The notes beneath the pieces are model-generated. The model did no database searches. It saw only the letters and a program-made list of their open reading frames with translations, and was not told where the DNA came from. A stretch of DNA of 64,000 bases from Klebsormidium nitens (taxonomy: Eukaryota > Streptophyta > Klebsormidiophyceae > Klebsormidiales > Klebsormidiaceae): positions 1 to 64,000 of the forward strand of contig DF237325.1 in NCBI GenBank assembly GCA_000708835.1. The letters are read 5' to 3'. Both the position numbers and the translations under genes were made by a program. This document shows positions 36,831 to 48,695 of the stretch, one piece after another. The number at the start of each line of letters is the position of its first letter. Position 1 is the first letter of the stretch.

Positions 36831-38436
36831 CAGAAGGAGGAAACGTGTACAGTCGTTAGAAAAAACTAGCGAGATCAACCGGGCAGGTTGCACCGTCGCA
36901 AGGTACAACGACTCTTACAGGAAAAGAGGAGTCAAGCTCAAGAGAGTCGGCAAATTCTCAGAAGGCAATCGAACCAGGCAAGTCCAAGATTACCAACACA
37001 CGCAGCAGCCTTCCCTGAATCAGACGAAGCGCCGAGTAAGGAAACCGTGTTACCGGAAAGCCTTGCCATTCAGCGTTTCAACCTTGGTCATGACATAGAC
37101 TGCCGAGAAATGCGGATACCGTTGCAGGAGCCGCGAGGAAGCAACTTCATCCATTGTCCGACCAGGAAGTCAGAATAACGCGTGACAACGATCAGGTTGG
37201 AACATGTACGTGCAGAACGCTTAGGCAGAATCTTTGGAAGCCTTGAAATACGAGCTCCTTCCAAGATACACAACAAGTGCCCAATACAGAAGTCTGTTTC
37301 CTTCCATTACCAAGAGCGTCTCGCTGCATCGACGACTGTCCTAGTTTATCCCTAGGCCGATGACGCCTTCTATTGTGAGTGTACGACCTGCCAAGAGAAA
37401 CAAGGAGGAACACGTAAAACTCAACCCGAGCCGCTTTTATTGCAGAGGAAGGGCCCAAGCATTCACAGCAAGCTCAAGGCGGGGTGCCAATGAAGTACGA
37501 GACGCGCTTCATTCGTGCACTCGTTGCTTCTTCGCCACGAGCGTGAGGTGCAGATTCAAACCGGAGAATTTCAATCCGATGCCCAAACGCCGACGTTCGT
37601 TTCTGACGTCTCCCTTCTCGGACCTTTCTCAAGCTTCCGCCCCGGAACATGTTGTAAGTTGGAACGGGATAAGATATGTGAGACGAAGTGCGAAAGTCCG
37701 AAGCGTCTGATGTTTCTCATAATATTCACGATCGTTCCCCATCATCCATTACGGAATTGGCCGCCACTCTAGAAAGGCAGCATCCTTACCGCAGTGTTCT
37801 GTCCCCTGATCATGAGCTTCCGTTTTTTCCGTTGGGGTCGCACGCTCTGGAGATCCAGACTTCCCGCTGACCGGTAAAGTGCACTATCCTTTGCGAGTTC
37901 TGCAGAATAGACAAGAGAAAGAGGGACTCGGGTAGGTTCATCGATGCACAACGAAAACTTTAGAGCAGTCCGTCCGCAGTTCAATCCCGGAATCCTGCCT
38001 TGTTTACAGAATGCCGTGTCGCTTAGATAACTGTGAGAAGAGTACTGTCGTAATGGTTTGCGGCAAGTAGAGGTGGGGGGGAGATCGAGTATTGTGAGAT
38101 GTTTTGAAATTTCCGAAGGTTACGGGGAAGAGAAAATACTTGTTTGAGACATGTAGACGTGGCGCCCACTCGAAGGGCCGTTCTTCTGGCGGTGAGGAAT
38201 TCTGGCCATCTAATTTTCTTTGCTGACGTGGCAAGCTGTGAGTGGTCAGCGACTGGCTGTCATTTCCGTCACTATTTCCTTTCGCTTCGGTTCCGTGCCA
38301 AGGATTTTCGTTCCGGTTAGTACGTCGCCCAGACGTCGTGCATTCGAAAGCAACATGTTCCCACAAAAGAAGTGAGAGCGTTCTTCACTTGGCCGGAGCG
38401 CCTCGAACCGAAAGTTGAACAGCTGCCTGGTGGGCC

Positions 38437-38592
38437 CTAGCGTAGCGCGGCGGGGAGGATGCTCTCCCAGAGTATGATGTGTCCGCACCAGAAGAACCGC
38501 AGCCGAACGTCCGGGACCTGCGTGAACAACCGCTCGTACACCTCGGACGTCGGCTGGAGGTGGCCGCCCTCGACTGGCGAGCGCGCGCGCAT
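38437..38592 (-). pseudogene. Coding-like 51-codon fragment of unknown origin
   Basis: Reading from an ATG at 38592 to a TAG at 38437, this frame gives a well-composed peptide beginning MRARSPVEGGHLQPTSEVYE and ending WESILPAALR. It abuts a fragment of PI4K alpha exon 21 in the opposite orientation. I do not recognise the family. It may be the end of another gene captured in the same rearrangement. Confidence 0.4.
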
Positions 38593-38599
38593 CTTCAAC

Positions 38600-39115
38600 C
38601 TAGCGGGGCCATGAGGAGCGACTCCTGGGTGCGCTTCGACGTCAGGTCAGTGCCGCAGTCGTTTGTTTCCGTCTCGGAATCCGTGCTTGTTCCCGTTGAG
38701 AGAATCTGCTTTTAGTCCCGACCCCGAAGCTGCTTCTAGCTTCGTGTTGAACAAGGACTCGTACATTCCAAGCTCCTTTCAAAACTTAAATTGTCATTGA
38801 TTGTATGCCCGTTCGTAGCGTGCTCGACCGTTGTTTCTCGTCGTCGTCTATATTCCAATCTGAGTCTTCATTTCAAGACTGCTGGTACCTTCGATTTTTC
38901 TCCAATTTATGGTAGCTCTGAGCCCCGGCATACACCTGCTTCCAAGCTTTCCTTAGGTGCTGCAAAAGAGTGAGATTGCATGTAAATTCATCCCATGTTG
39001 TAAGCTTCCGCTTTGTTTGTCCGGCGCTCTTAGAGATTCGTTGAACCAACTGAGGCCGCAGCACGACTTTGTATCAATCTTGTTATTACGTTGTAACACA
39101 GACCACATGCAACAT
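38600..39115 (+). pseudogene. Decayed partial copy of the PI4K alpha 3' end
   Basis: The stretch from 38602 repeats the end of PI4K alpha exon 21 (AGCGGGGCCATGAGGAGCGA then CTCCTGGG, followed by GCGCTTCG), its donor (CAGGTCA) and then diverged intron 21 sequence (TTGTATGCCC.TTCGTAGCGTG; GGTAGCTCTGAGCCCC; CACCTGCTTCCAAGCTTTCC). Exon 22 (28697-28955) and the first 300 bp after it are absent, and the match resumes with the 3' flank (TAGGTGCTGCAAAAGA; CATGTTGTAAGCTTCCGC; the AATCTTGTTATTA stretch). Introns are retained, so this is a DNA-level duplication, not a processed copy. An extra GAC in the exon remnant and the missing exon make it non-functional. Confidence 0.88.
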
Positions 39116-40756
39116 GGCGGGCACTGCAGCATAAGCGGCCCAATGCATGTATGCGTAAGACATGTGCGCTGCATACATGACATGTCGTACAGCGTATCAC
39201 TGTGCAATCCGGCAAGAAAGCTGCTCAATGAGCGACAAACTTAAGACGGTCGTCGTTGAGTCGGCCATCAATCAGCTATACCGCCCACGCCAAGTTGGAA
39301 GGCTCGGTGCCGCGGAGGCCGCTTCGGCTGGCATGCCTGCCAAGCAATTTGACTGGTGCCATTGAGGGCGGGCAGTGAGGGACACCTTATACGCGCACGA
39401 TATAATACTCCTGCCAAATTTGCGAGGTACTAGTGGTGTCCAAGTCAGATGAATAGTACTTTCTAGACAAATACTGATCTTTCAATGAGCCCAGCTTAAA
39501 GTGCAAGAACAGATTTGACACAATTCAGCCCTAAATCCCCATCGTTTACCTGCTCCTTACCTGTGCCCACCCTATACTGACACCCCCTTCATTTCTTACC
39601 AACCCGTCCAGGCAGCATGTTCTGGTTTAGTGTTTTCTTTGATGTACTACATTCCACAAACCAACTGGGCATTCAAAGCTGCGCTGCGAAGTGCCGGAAA
39701 CAGCTGCGCCGCCAGCTGCAATACAGCTAGCCCTACGATGGATGTATGCTGACAGATTGAAACAAGAATCAGCTCGTAGGATACACTCAACTCTAGAATC
39801 CTCCTGTTGCAAATACATTAGTTCTTCATCTCAGGATTGAGTATACTTAGATGCATGGTTGACGGCGAACATGCACATGGAGACACAACCCCCGCGACAG
39901 CTTCCCTGCACAAAAATGGCAATAGGGGGAAAAGGGATTGTTTTTGGAAGCGGCCAGGACTGTCTTACAGACTTCGTCCCGTAGCAGGCAACGCAACCCG
40001 CGCAAGGACGCATCCTGCGGAGATCCCGGGCTCGATCAGTCGTCGTTTCGGTTGACTGCTTCGATTCTCCAAGGGTGTGGCAACTCGACCACTCCGCCAA
40101 CTCAAAACGTGGAAGTGGGGGATTCCATGTAGATGTACATAGTGGTTACGTCCCCATTACGTCCCACTGCAGAGAATAGACCCGAAAAATAATTTGTGTG
40201 CAGAAATCAACTGCCTAATTTGGTCGGTTCGACGATTCATCGGTTGAGACCACCGGTTAGTGTTGTTCACGGTCTCTTGTCCAAAGAAAGACGAGGTTGC
40301 ACTCCCTGCCAGGCTTTTGTGGGGGGCCCCTGTTGGGGCGACATTCTGGAAAAAGGCGCCCGGGGAAGGGTGTGCGGTTAGTGTGTCGGTTAGGGTAGAA
40401 TCAAGTGCGGAGGGCGACGGTCCCCAGCACTCCCTCAATATGATATCAGTGTGTGCAGCAACCGAATACACATTTATCGACGGCTAGGAATCTTCAGGAA
40501 CTTTCATCGACGACCGTCATCGCAGATATCGCACGCCGGTCCAGCATTCTACATGCAATGCTGCTTCTGCACAGCAGATCAAAATGCACAGGTAAGAAGA
40601 TTGAGTGCCCTGAGGTTCAGTAGCTGTCCTTCTGCTTGGAGCAGCTTCTAATTTTGTGCCCGCCTGTAGGTAGTTTCCTGAGTTCCTGGCCTGCTCCTGG
40701 CAGGCTACCATCGCTGCTCATTGACGGGACGCAGCTTTGAAACAGCAATCTGCACG
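39116..40756. other. Intergenic region before the unknown six-exon gene
   Basis: Only short open frames in all six readings; no domain, repeat array or structured RNA recognised. The promoter of the 40757 gene must lie towards its right end. Confidence 0.4.
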
Positions 40757-43327
40757 ATGGAGGAAGGCAGGGGCACTCCCAACAGTGGTTTTGATGAGGC
40801 TGTAAATGAAGACCTTGAACAGATCCAGGTCAGGGGAAAATCTTAAATTGAAACATGCTGCATGTCGCAATGGAGACTGTTGGTCTGATGGAAGAGACGG
40901 CAGCTGACTGCAACATTGTGACAAATCAAGACTGGCTTGCTGCAAATTGGTGGCTTTGGAAGTTGCGTGGAAGTCCTGTGACAATCTTGACGCGTCTTCA
41001 TGGCTCAGTGAGGCTTAAGCGGATTGTAGCTCCTGCAAGGTACATACAATTGCCGGCCATATCAGACTCCAAAGGAAGCAGAGGTAATGTGTACAGGACA
41101 AAAGTTGCAGTCTTTGAATATTTGACTGATAATGCAATCTGATTTCTCATCTTTTTAAATCCTTCTGACACCTATCGTCAGTATTGGTGCTGCAGGCGAT
41201 GCTGGAGGAGAGCGGAAAAGAGTGCCACATCTCATTGGTGATTAACCACATTGGGACAGTTGGGAACCTGTTCCAATCTGTTGGTCCAAATGCTCGCAGC
41301 TGCCGGTAGGGCATCCTTCTCTTTTGTGTTGTCGGCTCTGCTATCCACCATGTCACTATTGATATCCTGCTGGTATCGATGCTCTGAACACTCACCCATG
41401 CTTAGGGAAATAGAGCTTGACTGTGATTGGCTGCGTGCCGCTGACGGCTTACTCGATCTGTCAGTCCTAAGGAAATGTGCAGATGAAAGAAGGCTGAGGG
41501 CAAAATCAATTGGTGACCACTTGATCTGTGCCCCTAGCTACATCAGTCTGGTCCATCCCACAATCTTCAATCCGTTCTGTCTGCATATGCAGCACATTTC
41601 CCACCAGAACCAGAAGCCACACATCGGGTCTGGTGTCCACGGCATCTCAGACAGAGGATATGGAAGACGACCTCAACAGTGACATGAGAGAGGCCAAGCG
41701 CGTGAAAGAGGACGGCACGGGGGATAACATTGTAAGCTACATATTCCTGTTTGGGGGACGCGACAATTGATCGTTGATCAACGCAGTCCCAAAGAGCGAG
41801 GTTTGCATGATGCTGTGTGCTCAAGTTGCCAGCCTCTGTTGCTCTGGCAGTTTAAAGACCTCTTGCCAACGATTCCAGTCCCAATAAAAGCTGCAGGAAA
41901 GTGTGCTTTGTTGCCTGGCCAGTCATGTCTTTGCTGAGCCTGCGGTGGTGGTGTCTGAGGTGCTTCAAGTCCTTCCAGGGAGCCAACTCAAACCGACGCC
42001 GCAGCTTCCATGCACCAAGCGCTAGTGCAATAATATAAACCTGTTCACTTCTAAGTGCAGAGAAGTCAAGAGACCAAGCCTAAGCTTCCAGTTGAGATAT
42101 CCATGTCACTCCCTCCTGCCAGGTGGATGCGGCGGCCAGTCAAGAGACCCCCAACCCCGCCTCGGACGGCATTGCAGCAGACAGAGGCGGCAGCGCTTGC
42201 CGTAGCAGCCCCGCCCGTCCATCCCCCGATGCGGCAGGACTGCAGACTGCTTCCAATTCTGCAGAGCAGCAGAGCGGTCAGGACAAGCCTTCAGCAAGAA
42301 AGAAGGTGCAAAGCATGATAGTGCCCGGAGCCGGTGCGGTGATCCTTTGGAAGGAGAAGCACGGTGTCAGTCGGCCGAACAGCACAGGCAGTGAGCAGAC
42401 CCCGGATGGAGCGACCACTCCGTTGAGTGGCGCACCGGGCGGTTCCAATGAGAATGGTGAGGCACACGTGTTGAAGAGCGCGGTGGGGCGCAAGCGGCGC
42501 CGCAGCGAGGTGCCGGAGAAGGTGCTGAAGGAGATCGAGGGTGGCGGCAACGTGGAGCTGAAGCTGCAAGGTGTGCCAAGTGCGAAGAAGGGTGTGAAGT
42601 GTCAAAGCAAGGAACAGGTAAGCACACGCACAAGCTGGGGCTCTGATGTGCCAAGAGCTGACATTCACCTGTAAAGCACACAGTGACACACGCTGTACAG
42701 ATCTATGATGCTACATTCCACAGTGGACATTTCTCTGACTTCGTGCGTGGACACTGGTTAATAAAGCCCTGACATCAACCGATACGTCCCTCGCTCACTG
42801 TTCCTTGCTGCACGCGAGAAGTCATGACGAACTTAATAGGGACGTTCGATTCTGTTCGATTTGAAAGACCCGACACCGCGTCCCTCCGAGAGACAGCCAG
42901 CACGAGCAGTCATTCTCCTCGTGTGTCGATGGATCTGCACATTTTTCATATTTAAGGCGTGCACAGCTTCCGTGAGCTTTCGAGCGTCGCTCATCGCTGG
43001 ATCTGACGGCAACCGTCGGTGCTTGTGCAGGTTTCGCTCATCAGCGCCGGTGCAACGGCCGCCACGCCCACTTCGCCGTCAAAATGTCCAAACATGTCCG
43101 CAGACGCCATTTCACCAAAGCCCGCCACAGCTGCCCCGCAGCCAGATCATCTGGTCCCGGGGACCGCAGCGCGCCTGTCGACTTCGGAAGCGGCGCTCAG
43201 CAGGAAGAGCGCAGCGGCGCATGTGCCTGAGAGGAAAGATCAACGAAATAGGTCTCAAAAACGAGTTGTCCAAACATCAGAGCCTCCACAATGGAAGAGA
43301 TTTATCCGCGTGCTCGAAGTAACGTAG
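40757..43327 (+). CDS. Unrecognised protein, probably nuclear, six exons
   Basis: Model: 40757-40828, 41196-41305, 41406-41459, 41593-41731, 42123-42617, 43031-43327, giving 388 aa with all phases consistent. I do not recognise the family. The N-terminus is acidic (MEEGRGTPNSGFDEAVNEDL) and continues through a possibly folded segment (SLVINHIGTVGNLFQSVG; ELDCDWLRAADG). The rest is Ser/Pro/Ala/Gly-rich and likely disordered, with basic clusters such as GRKRRRSEVPEKVLKEIEGG and KKGVKCQSKEQ that look like nuclear localisation or nucleic-acid-binding patches. The C-terminus is basic (PPQWKRFIRVLEVT). The third junction is the weakest: the donor at 41460 (GTCAGT) was chosen because it alone fits the phase. 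No function is claimed. Confidence 0.6.
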
Positions 43328-45494
43328 CTGACTTTAGCTGCAAAGTTGACCGGCGATTGATGCTGGAGTAGGACGAAACTTCGGTAGGAAAAGTAGTGCA
43401 TAAGCAACTCGGCCAGAAGTGTTGGATAGGTCGATCCCAATATGGTGGACGAGTGAACGGACTACCGTAATGATTCATCGAGAAGCGGCGACCTCAGGCA
43501 AAGAGTCTCAGGGCTTGAATCAGATTGAGCAGTTGCTTTTAGGTTGCTTGATAACCGGAAGCAGGTCTGCGTAATGCTTTTCAACCGTTTGAGAGGCTCT
43601 TTAGCTTTCCATATAATCAAACGGAACCCAATAAGTCGACCTGCCATGCTCCTAATCTTGAATTTAATGAAGATCTTGCTCGCAATTCGTGGCGTGATCT
43701 ACCTAGGTTTCATGTGCCAAAGCCGCCTTCAAGCCCGCGACTTGGCAGATCATGGGATCGTCAATTAGCAGGTGGCCCCCGGCATGATCAGCCCCTCCGT
43801 GCTGCAGTAACCATAGACTCACCGGTAGGCATATGGCGTCCTTATTCTTATTTACGATTAATCTCATCTTCAATGTATACAGAACACTACTAGCAAATCG
43901 CTGTTGACGTCAAGCTTACGCCAGCTGACATTGATTGACTTGAGCTAGCTGGGGTGGCTGTATGCAGCAATTGGGCTCGCGAGAACCCGCTGAGGTGTCT
44001 TCTTCATTCAATCGGCAGTACCCAGTTACATATGGTATACAGACGGATATCAACCCGCGCAAGTGAACCAACGTCGCTCAGTCGAGACGGTTGGTTACTC
44101 GGTTTGCGTTAGTTCTAGCGTTCAGCACAATGGCGGGGAATGTCTTTCGCCCTTATATTACTTCGGCAGCTGGCATGAGCAGACGAATTATGCCAGCTGC
44201 CAAAGCAGCACATCAAATCTGGTGGTTTCATGTTCCGTAATCGGAATCCGTGTTGATACACGAGCATCCGACTATATAGATGTTGAAGCGGAAGTCATTG
44301 CCAGATGGCCACTTTCTGACAGCGAGCACCAACCAGACACCGACCAAGCAATTTCGTTGGTCACTTACCGATTGCACATCAGAGAAACGTATCCCTACAG
44401 AAAAGTGGAACTAGTCTCGCTCAATTTCTAGGTCAGGATGCCCACACACGTTCAATCTTATGAGAACCTCAGCCTTGCGCACGTATCTATTTACATGCCA
44501 AGATGCGTAAATAATCGCACGTTAACTGCTGTGAGAACGTGAAGAAACTTCCTGGTACTTGATAGCACATTTCCTTATGTTTGCTCGCTTCTGCTTTAGC
44601 CTGATCTTTTTGAGAATCGTCGATTTCGGCTTTTGATGCTAAAAAGACGTAGGGCAACCTCATTACCTCTTGATGTGACTTTTAAGGCGGACTCGGTATC
44701 ATACAAAGCACTCAAGAGCTTTCAATGCCCCCCCTGTCTTGCTGCCCAGACGATGGCATCTCGGTCAATGCTTCCGGCTGACATTTTGGACCTGCAACAA
44801 AAGAAAGTCAGGGGCGAGCGTGGGCTTGGAACACTAACCTGGGAGACTTATTTTCTGCAACTGAAATTTGCTGCCCTTCAAAGGAAAGCGTGAAGTTGGG
44901 AATCATCAATCAACCTTCTTCTATGTGTGATTGAACAAGCCAAAAACCGCTTCACTGTACTGGCAAGGGTAGTGAATCAAAGACATCGTTGTAGGCGCTG
45001 TTTACCTACATCCCAGGCAATCGTACAAGTCTTTCTGAGACAATCTTGGGACAAAGACCAGCCACTTTGTCAACCAGTACCAAAGTGAGGGAAAGGTCGT
45101 CTGACCTCGTCGTATCTCTGACCAGCAAAGATGGTGGAAACAAGTGATCAGTGGACGATTGCCATCGAACACGAAAGGCTTAGAAGCCCCGCAACGGGGC
45201 ACCGTGCGACTGGAGCTGGATATCCCAAGGTTTCAAGGTTTTCTTGTGGACAGCTTTCAAAAACGTTTACCTTACAAGTACGACACTGGAACTGGCAGTG
45301 AAAGCCAGAATGCTAATGACGAACCTAACCTCTTCGGTCCTGCCAGGAAGCTCCTCTTGAACCACTAGTCGGACCACACAATTTCTGGCTTCCATACTCA
45401 CATCTGCCTCTTCATTGTTTGCCGGTGACATCTTCCATTGAACTCCCCTGCCACTATAAGATTTTAACGTCACTAATCACTTTACATTCTTAGC
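43328..45494. other. Intergenic region with short unassigned frames
   Basis: A 122-codon frame at 44063-44431 (+) and an 86-codon frame at 44633-44893 (+) are open but have no recognisable domain, no clear splice partners and no distinctive composition. I do not call them genes. Confidence 0.35.
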
Positions 45495-46106
45495 CTACTT
45501 CACAGCCTTCAAAGTTACAGCATTCACCAAGGAGAATCTCATCCGCTTCCTCTGGCGTTTCCTTTGAAGGGCCGCGACCGAAAAATTGTAAAGATTGGAC
45601 ATCTCTCCTGATAGATCCTTGTAATCCTCTACTGCCAGTCGAATGTCGTCTGCCTCCTCCTCTGAACGGTCATGGAGGTGAGTTTGTAGATTCGGATATA
45701 GAATCCATGTGGTCAGAGCCCTAAACACGTGAGCTTCCAATGGTTTTGTAAAGCAGACCCATGAGGAGCAAGCCCCCAGTTTCTGGCGCTCCTCTTCGGT
45801 GAAATTGATAGTATCAATGAGGGCGATGTCTTTCAGTAGACCAGAGTAGCGCATGCACTTCTCTACCAGTGATTCCTTCAACCAGATTCGCGTTTGCATC
45901 TGGTTTCCTTCAGGATTCCAGGAGGCAACGCCAATCCAGGCTCCGTGTGCTTTCCATCGAGGATCTTCAATATCAAAAGCGTGACTCCTCGCTGCATCCT
46001 CTGCTAATTTCGATGTGTTTGGCAAGTCCTCTAACTGCAATGCGTGTAATCGCGGTATCACTGGGCTCGTCACCTCCCTACCTGCCGTGGTCTGCAGCCT
46101 CTTCAT
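45495..46106 (-). CDS. Intronless unknown ORF, 203 aa
   Basis: This is the longest uninterrupted minus-strand frame in its part of the window. It starts MKRLQTTAGREVTSPVIPRL and ends with a basic tail (LQRKRQRKRMRFSLVNAV). Its middle is rich in Glu, Asp, Trp and Leu (GAWIGVASWNPEGNQMQTRI; DTINFTEEERQKLGACSS), which looks like a folded helical protein, not random sequence. It has no introns, unlike every confident gene here, so it may be a retro-copy, a transposon-derived fragment or a young gene. A GTAGGG after codon 8 could also be a splice donor, in which case the true structure differs. I do not recognise the family. Confidence 0.45.
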   Translation of the reverse strand: MKRLQTTAGREVTSPVIPRLHALQLEDLPNTSKLAEDAARSHAFDIEDPRWKAHGAWIGVASWNPEGNQMQTRIWLKESLVEKCMRYSGLLKDIALIDTINFTEEERQKLGACSSWVCFTKPLEAHVFRALTTWILYPNLQTHLHDRSEEEADDIRLAVEDYKDLSGEMSNLYNFSVAALQRKRQRKRMRFSLVNAVTLKAVK

Positions 46107-48695
46107 GCGTCCCTCGACTCAATCAAGAGCTGTTTGGTTAGCTGGCTTGCTAGGATACTCTCGGAGACGAGCTGGCTAGCGTCTCAATGACGTCGACGGG
46201 AGTTGTGCCAGCGCTTTGCCCAGTCAATGCAGCGCTTTGATGTTGCCTTTGATGGGTACGGGCTTATGAGAAGAGAACATGTTGCCACAGCTTGCCAATG
46301 CAAGCTCAGAGTCAGAGTCACAGTAAACTTCACAGTTACCTCACGTGGACAGAAAGGCGCAGGCCTTCTGCCTTCTGCCTTCTGCAATCTCTGCTCATGT
46401 ACTAGCTGCTACTAGTACATTTTTCATTCATTCATTCATACTTCTTAGAAGGCCGTAGCTTTCGCCATGGACCTATTGGGGGCCCGTACAGACATGTCAC
46501 GAGTTCGATCCTCGAAATCGAGAAGCTACTCTACCACTAGACTACCACAATAGGGTTCACTTTTCGCAAATCACACTTCTCTCTAGCTGCATCTCAGGGG
46601 CACAGTGCTCACTATCTAAGGAGTAGTACAGTAGCATGCTAGGTACTCGCTAGGTCTAATCACTAAATTGATGGCTACCTAGGATGCTGCTACATACTTA
46701 GATGGTCTTGATGCGGCCCGCGTGTGAGAGTTGCGTGTGCGCTGCAGCGTCCCGGTAGTATGGTAGAGCTTCCCTTACAGACCGATTGTAAAAGACTCAT
46801 GGCACGTCATTTGTACGGAAGGGCCGAGAAGGAAACATGGAGTACATGCACCAACGGGGCAGAAAGGGGGTTGGAAGCATTCCTTGAGATATCCATTTGC
46901 ATGCTGAAATCTCACACGACCGCTGTTGCTGAGCATAGAAGATTGCATTGCCCCTATAAAAAGCCTTTCCCGGTGCGCGCCTTTTTTCCATGCTGCGCCC
47001 GACTTTTTGGGAAAGGGAAAAAGGTGGCCTACTGTGCAATCCCTTACATGTGGCTTCACTGGTAATCATGCGAGATCCCATTATGATCAAATAGATACAG
47101 AGAGTCCATAATGGCAAAACACGCATCCCACACTCGGAGCCAATTTGGGGACCAAATTGTCGAGTGCGCGGCAAAGCCAAGAACGCGTTTTTCGGTTTGT
47201 TCAAAGAACTATGCAACAGCGTGTATCAGTCCACAAGTGCCGTGTCCATCCATACAAGACATCCAACCTGCCTGGATCTCACCAACTTGAAAAGAACCTT
47301 TTTAAAAGGCTTTGTGGATACTCTCCGAGCGAGCCTGGCTATTGGTCGTGGACAAAAGGTCAACCAGACTGCTGCCAAAGGCACTTGCAGCGGCGGATGG
47401 TGGCATGTGAGAGCTCCAATCTATGGAGATCACGTATTCCTCAGAAGGGGCCCGGCCTAAAGGTTGCGGCGTGTACGACAGACGAGCGGCGACACAAGGT
47501 CAAACCGCCGTGAGGGGGCTCAAGTTCTTGGATGCTCGGGCAATGTTGAAGCGCCATGTACAAAAGACGAACGGTGACGCAAGGTCAAACCATCGTTAAA
47601 AGGTTGGTGTGTGATGAGCTTAGAAGACCTGCAAATAGGATGCTGAGCCACCAGGCGCAACGACGACGAGGTGCAGGTCTGCCAGGGTCCAAAGTGCAGC
47701 AGCTCAGCAGATCCATAAGCTGTCCAAAAGTGTCAGCTCAGCCTTCCTCCAAAGGTGTGACAGATTGAGGGCCAGAGCAAGCAAGCAGCAATGCTAACGT
47801 CAAGCAGATTGTACTCCAGGCAAAAGTGAGCAGAGACGGGCCCGTACGGCAAACAAAAAGCAAACTTCACAAGAACGAGTAGCAAAACTTAGCTCTGAGT
47901 CTTCAGGAGCCGGGTTGGCACATTCACGAGCGGCCTTGCTACTGTTGCTAGCCCTAAATCAGTTCAGCCCAGGTGGCAAGGTGACAATGGTGGCTTTCGA
48001 GAAGAGATTCAAAGGCAACACTGTCGCTGGCGAGCTCATTGAAAGGAGGGGGCTGTAAAGACCTGGTGTTGCAGCAAGCCTCTAGGGGCTTTTGAGCTTT
48101 CCGGGTGTGGACGAGTAGAACAATCACCATTGCACTCTTACATGCTGATCTCTCTATTACCGCCACTATAAAAGCAGCACCAGAGCAATGTGTGACAAGC
48201 TAGGAGAGAGCTACAAGAGGGTGGTTTGAGCTTGAATTTTGGAGGACGGACGAGGGAGATCTCAATTTCGCTGGTGGGAAGCCATTGTCGCCAGTGCTGG
48301 AGGAAGCGCCTATTCGCACGTGCGGCGTCCGATGCTCACAGCTTCCTCCATTCCTCCATGAGCAGAGTAAATACGACATGATGAACCTTGTGAAAAACGT
48401 TCTTTGTGCCGCCCGGTGGCGTTTCTCCAGCTGGCAGAGAAAGAGTGTCTGTCGTCATGTATTTATGCCTCGACAACCGGCATCGACCGGTTTTCCTTTC
48501 TTGGAGCAGTACGCGGCTGACACACTAGATCCTACTTACAGTACTTTCAAACACCTCTCTCAAGTCCATGGCCCTGGGGGACTCTGCTTCAATTTCAGTG
48601 TTGCTGGTTTCAGACTGAGCAAGCAATGCGCATGGTGCAAGCTGGGTGCAAGCTGCGCTAGCCTGAGCGGCAGAGGTGGCAGAGAAAGTCGCAAG
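46107..48695. other. Intergenic region with low-level repeats
   Basis: Holds a short CTTCTGC triplet repeat near 46370, ATTC repeats near 46425, the tRNA-like relic, and two diverged copies of a GTGTACGACAGACGAGCGGC-type unit (47469-47511 and 47554-47599) with the shared core CAAGGTCAAACC. Open frames at 47145-47513 and 47164-47460 overlap in different readings and are not accepted. The NOL promoter lies at the right end. Confidence 0.4.
46472..46554 (-). other. tRNA-like relic (83 nt)
   Basis: On the minus strand a segment begins CCTATTG and ends CAATAGG, a perfect 7 bp acceptor-like pair. It contains TAGTCTAGTGGTAGAGTAGC, very close to a tRNA D-arm/A-box, and a stem TTCTC/GAGGA where an anticodon arm would lie. 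The expected T-arm (GGTTCGA) is missing on this strand; instead CGAGTTCGATCCTCG reads as a T-arm on the plus strand. It is therefore not a normal tRNA and is best viewed as a rearranged relic or tRNA-derived element. Confidence 0.35.

Larger units (their letters stand above)
35704..38436. other. Gene-poor region with local repeats
   Basis: No convincing exon. It contains the 35947-36082 tandem duplication and the GGTTGAC-rich patch at 36590-36830. Several short open frames are intron-free and show no recognisable domain. Confidence 0.45.

Noticed and set aside
44063-44431. 122-codon plus-strand frame
   Set aside because: No domain, no distinctive composition, no supporting splice structure.
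47145-47513. Overlapping plus-strand frames of 98-122 codons
   Set aside because: Two frames compete over the same DNA, neither has a domain or splice support, and local diverged repeats follow.
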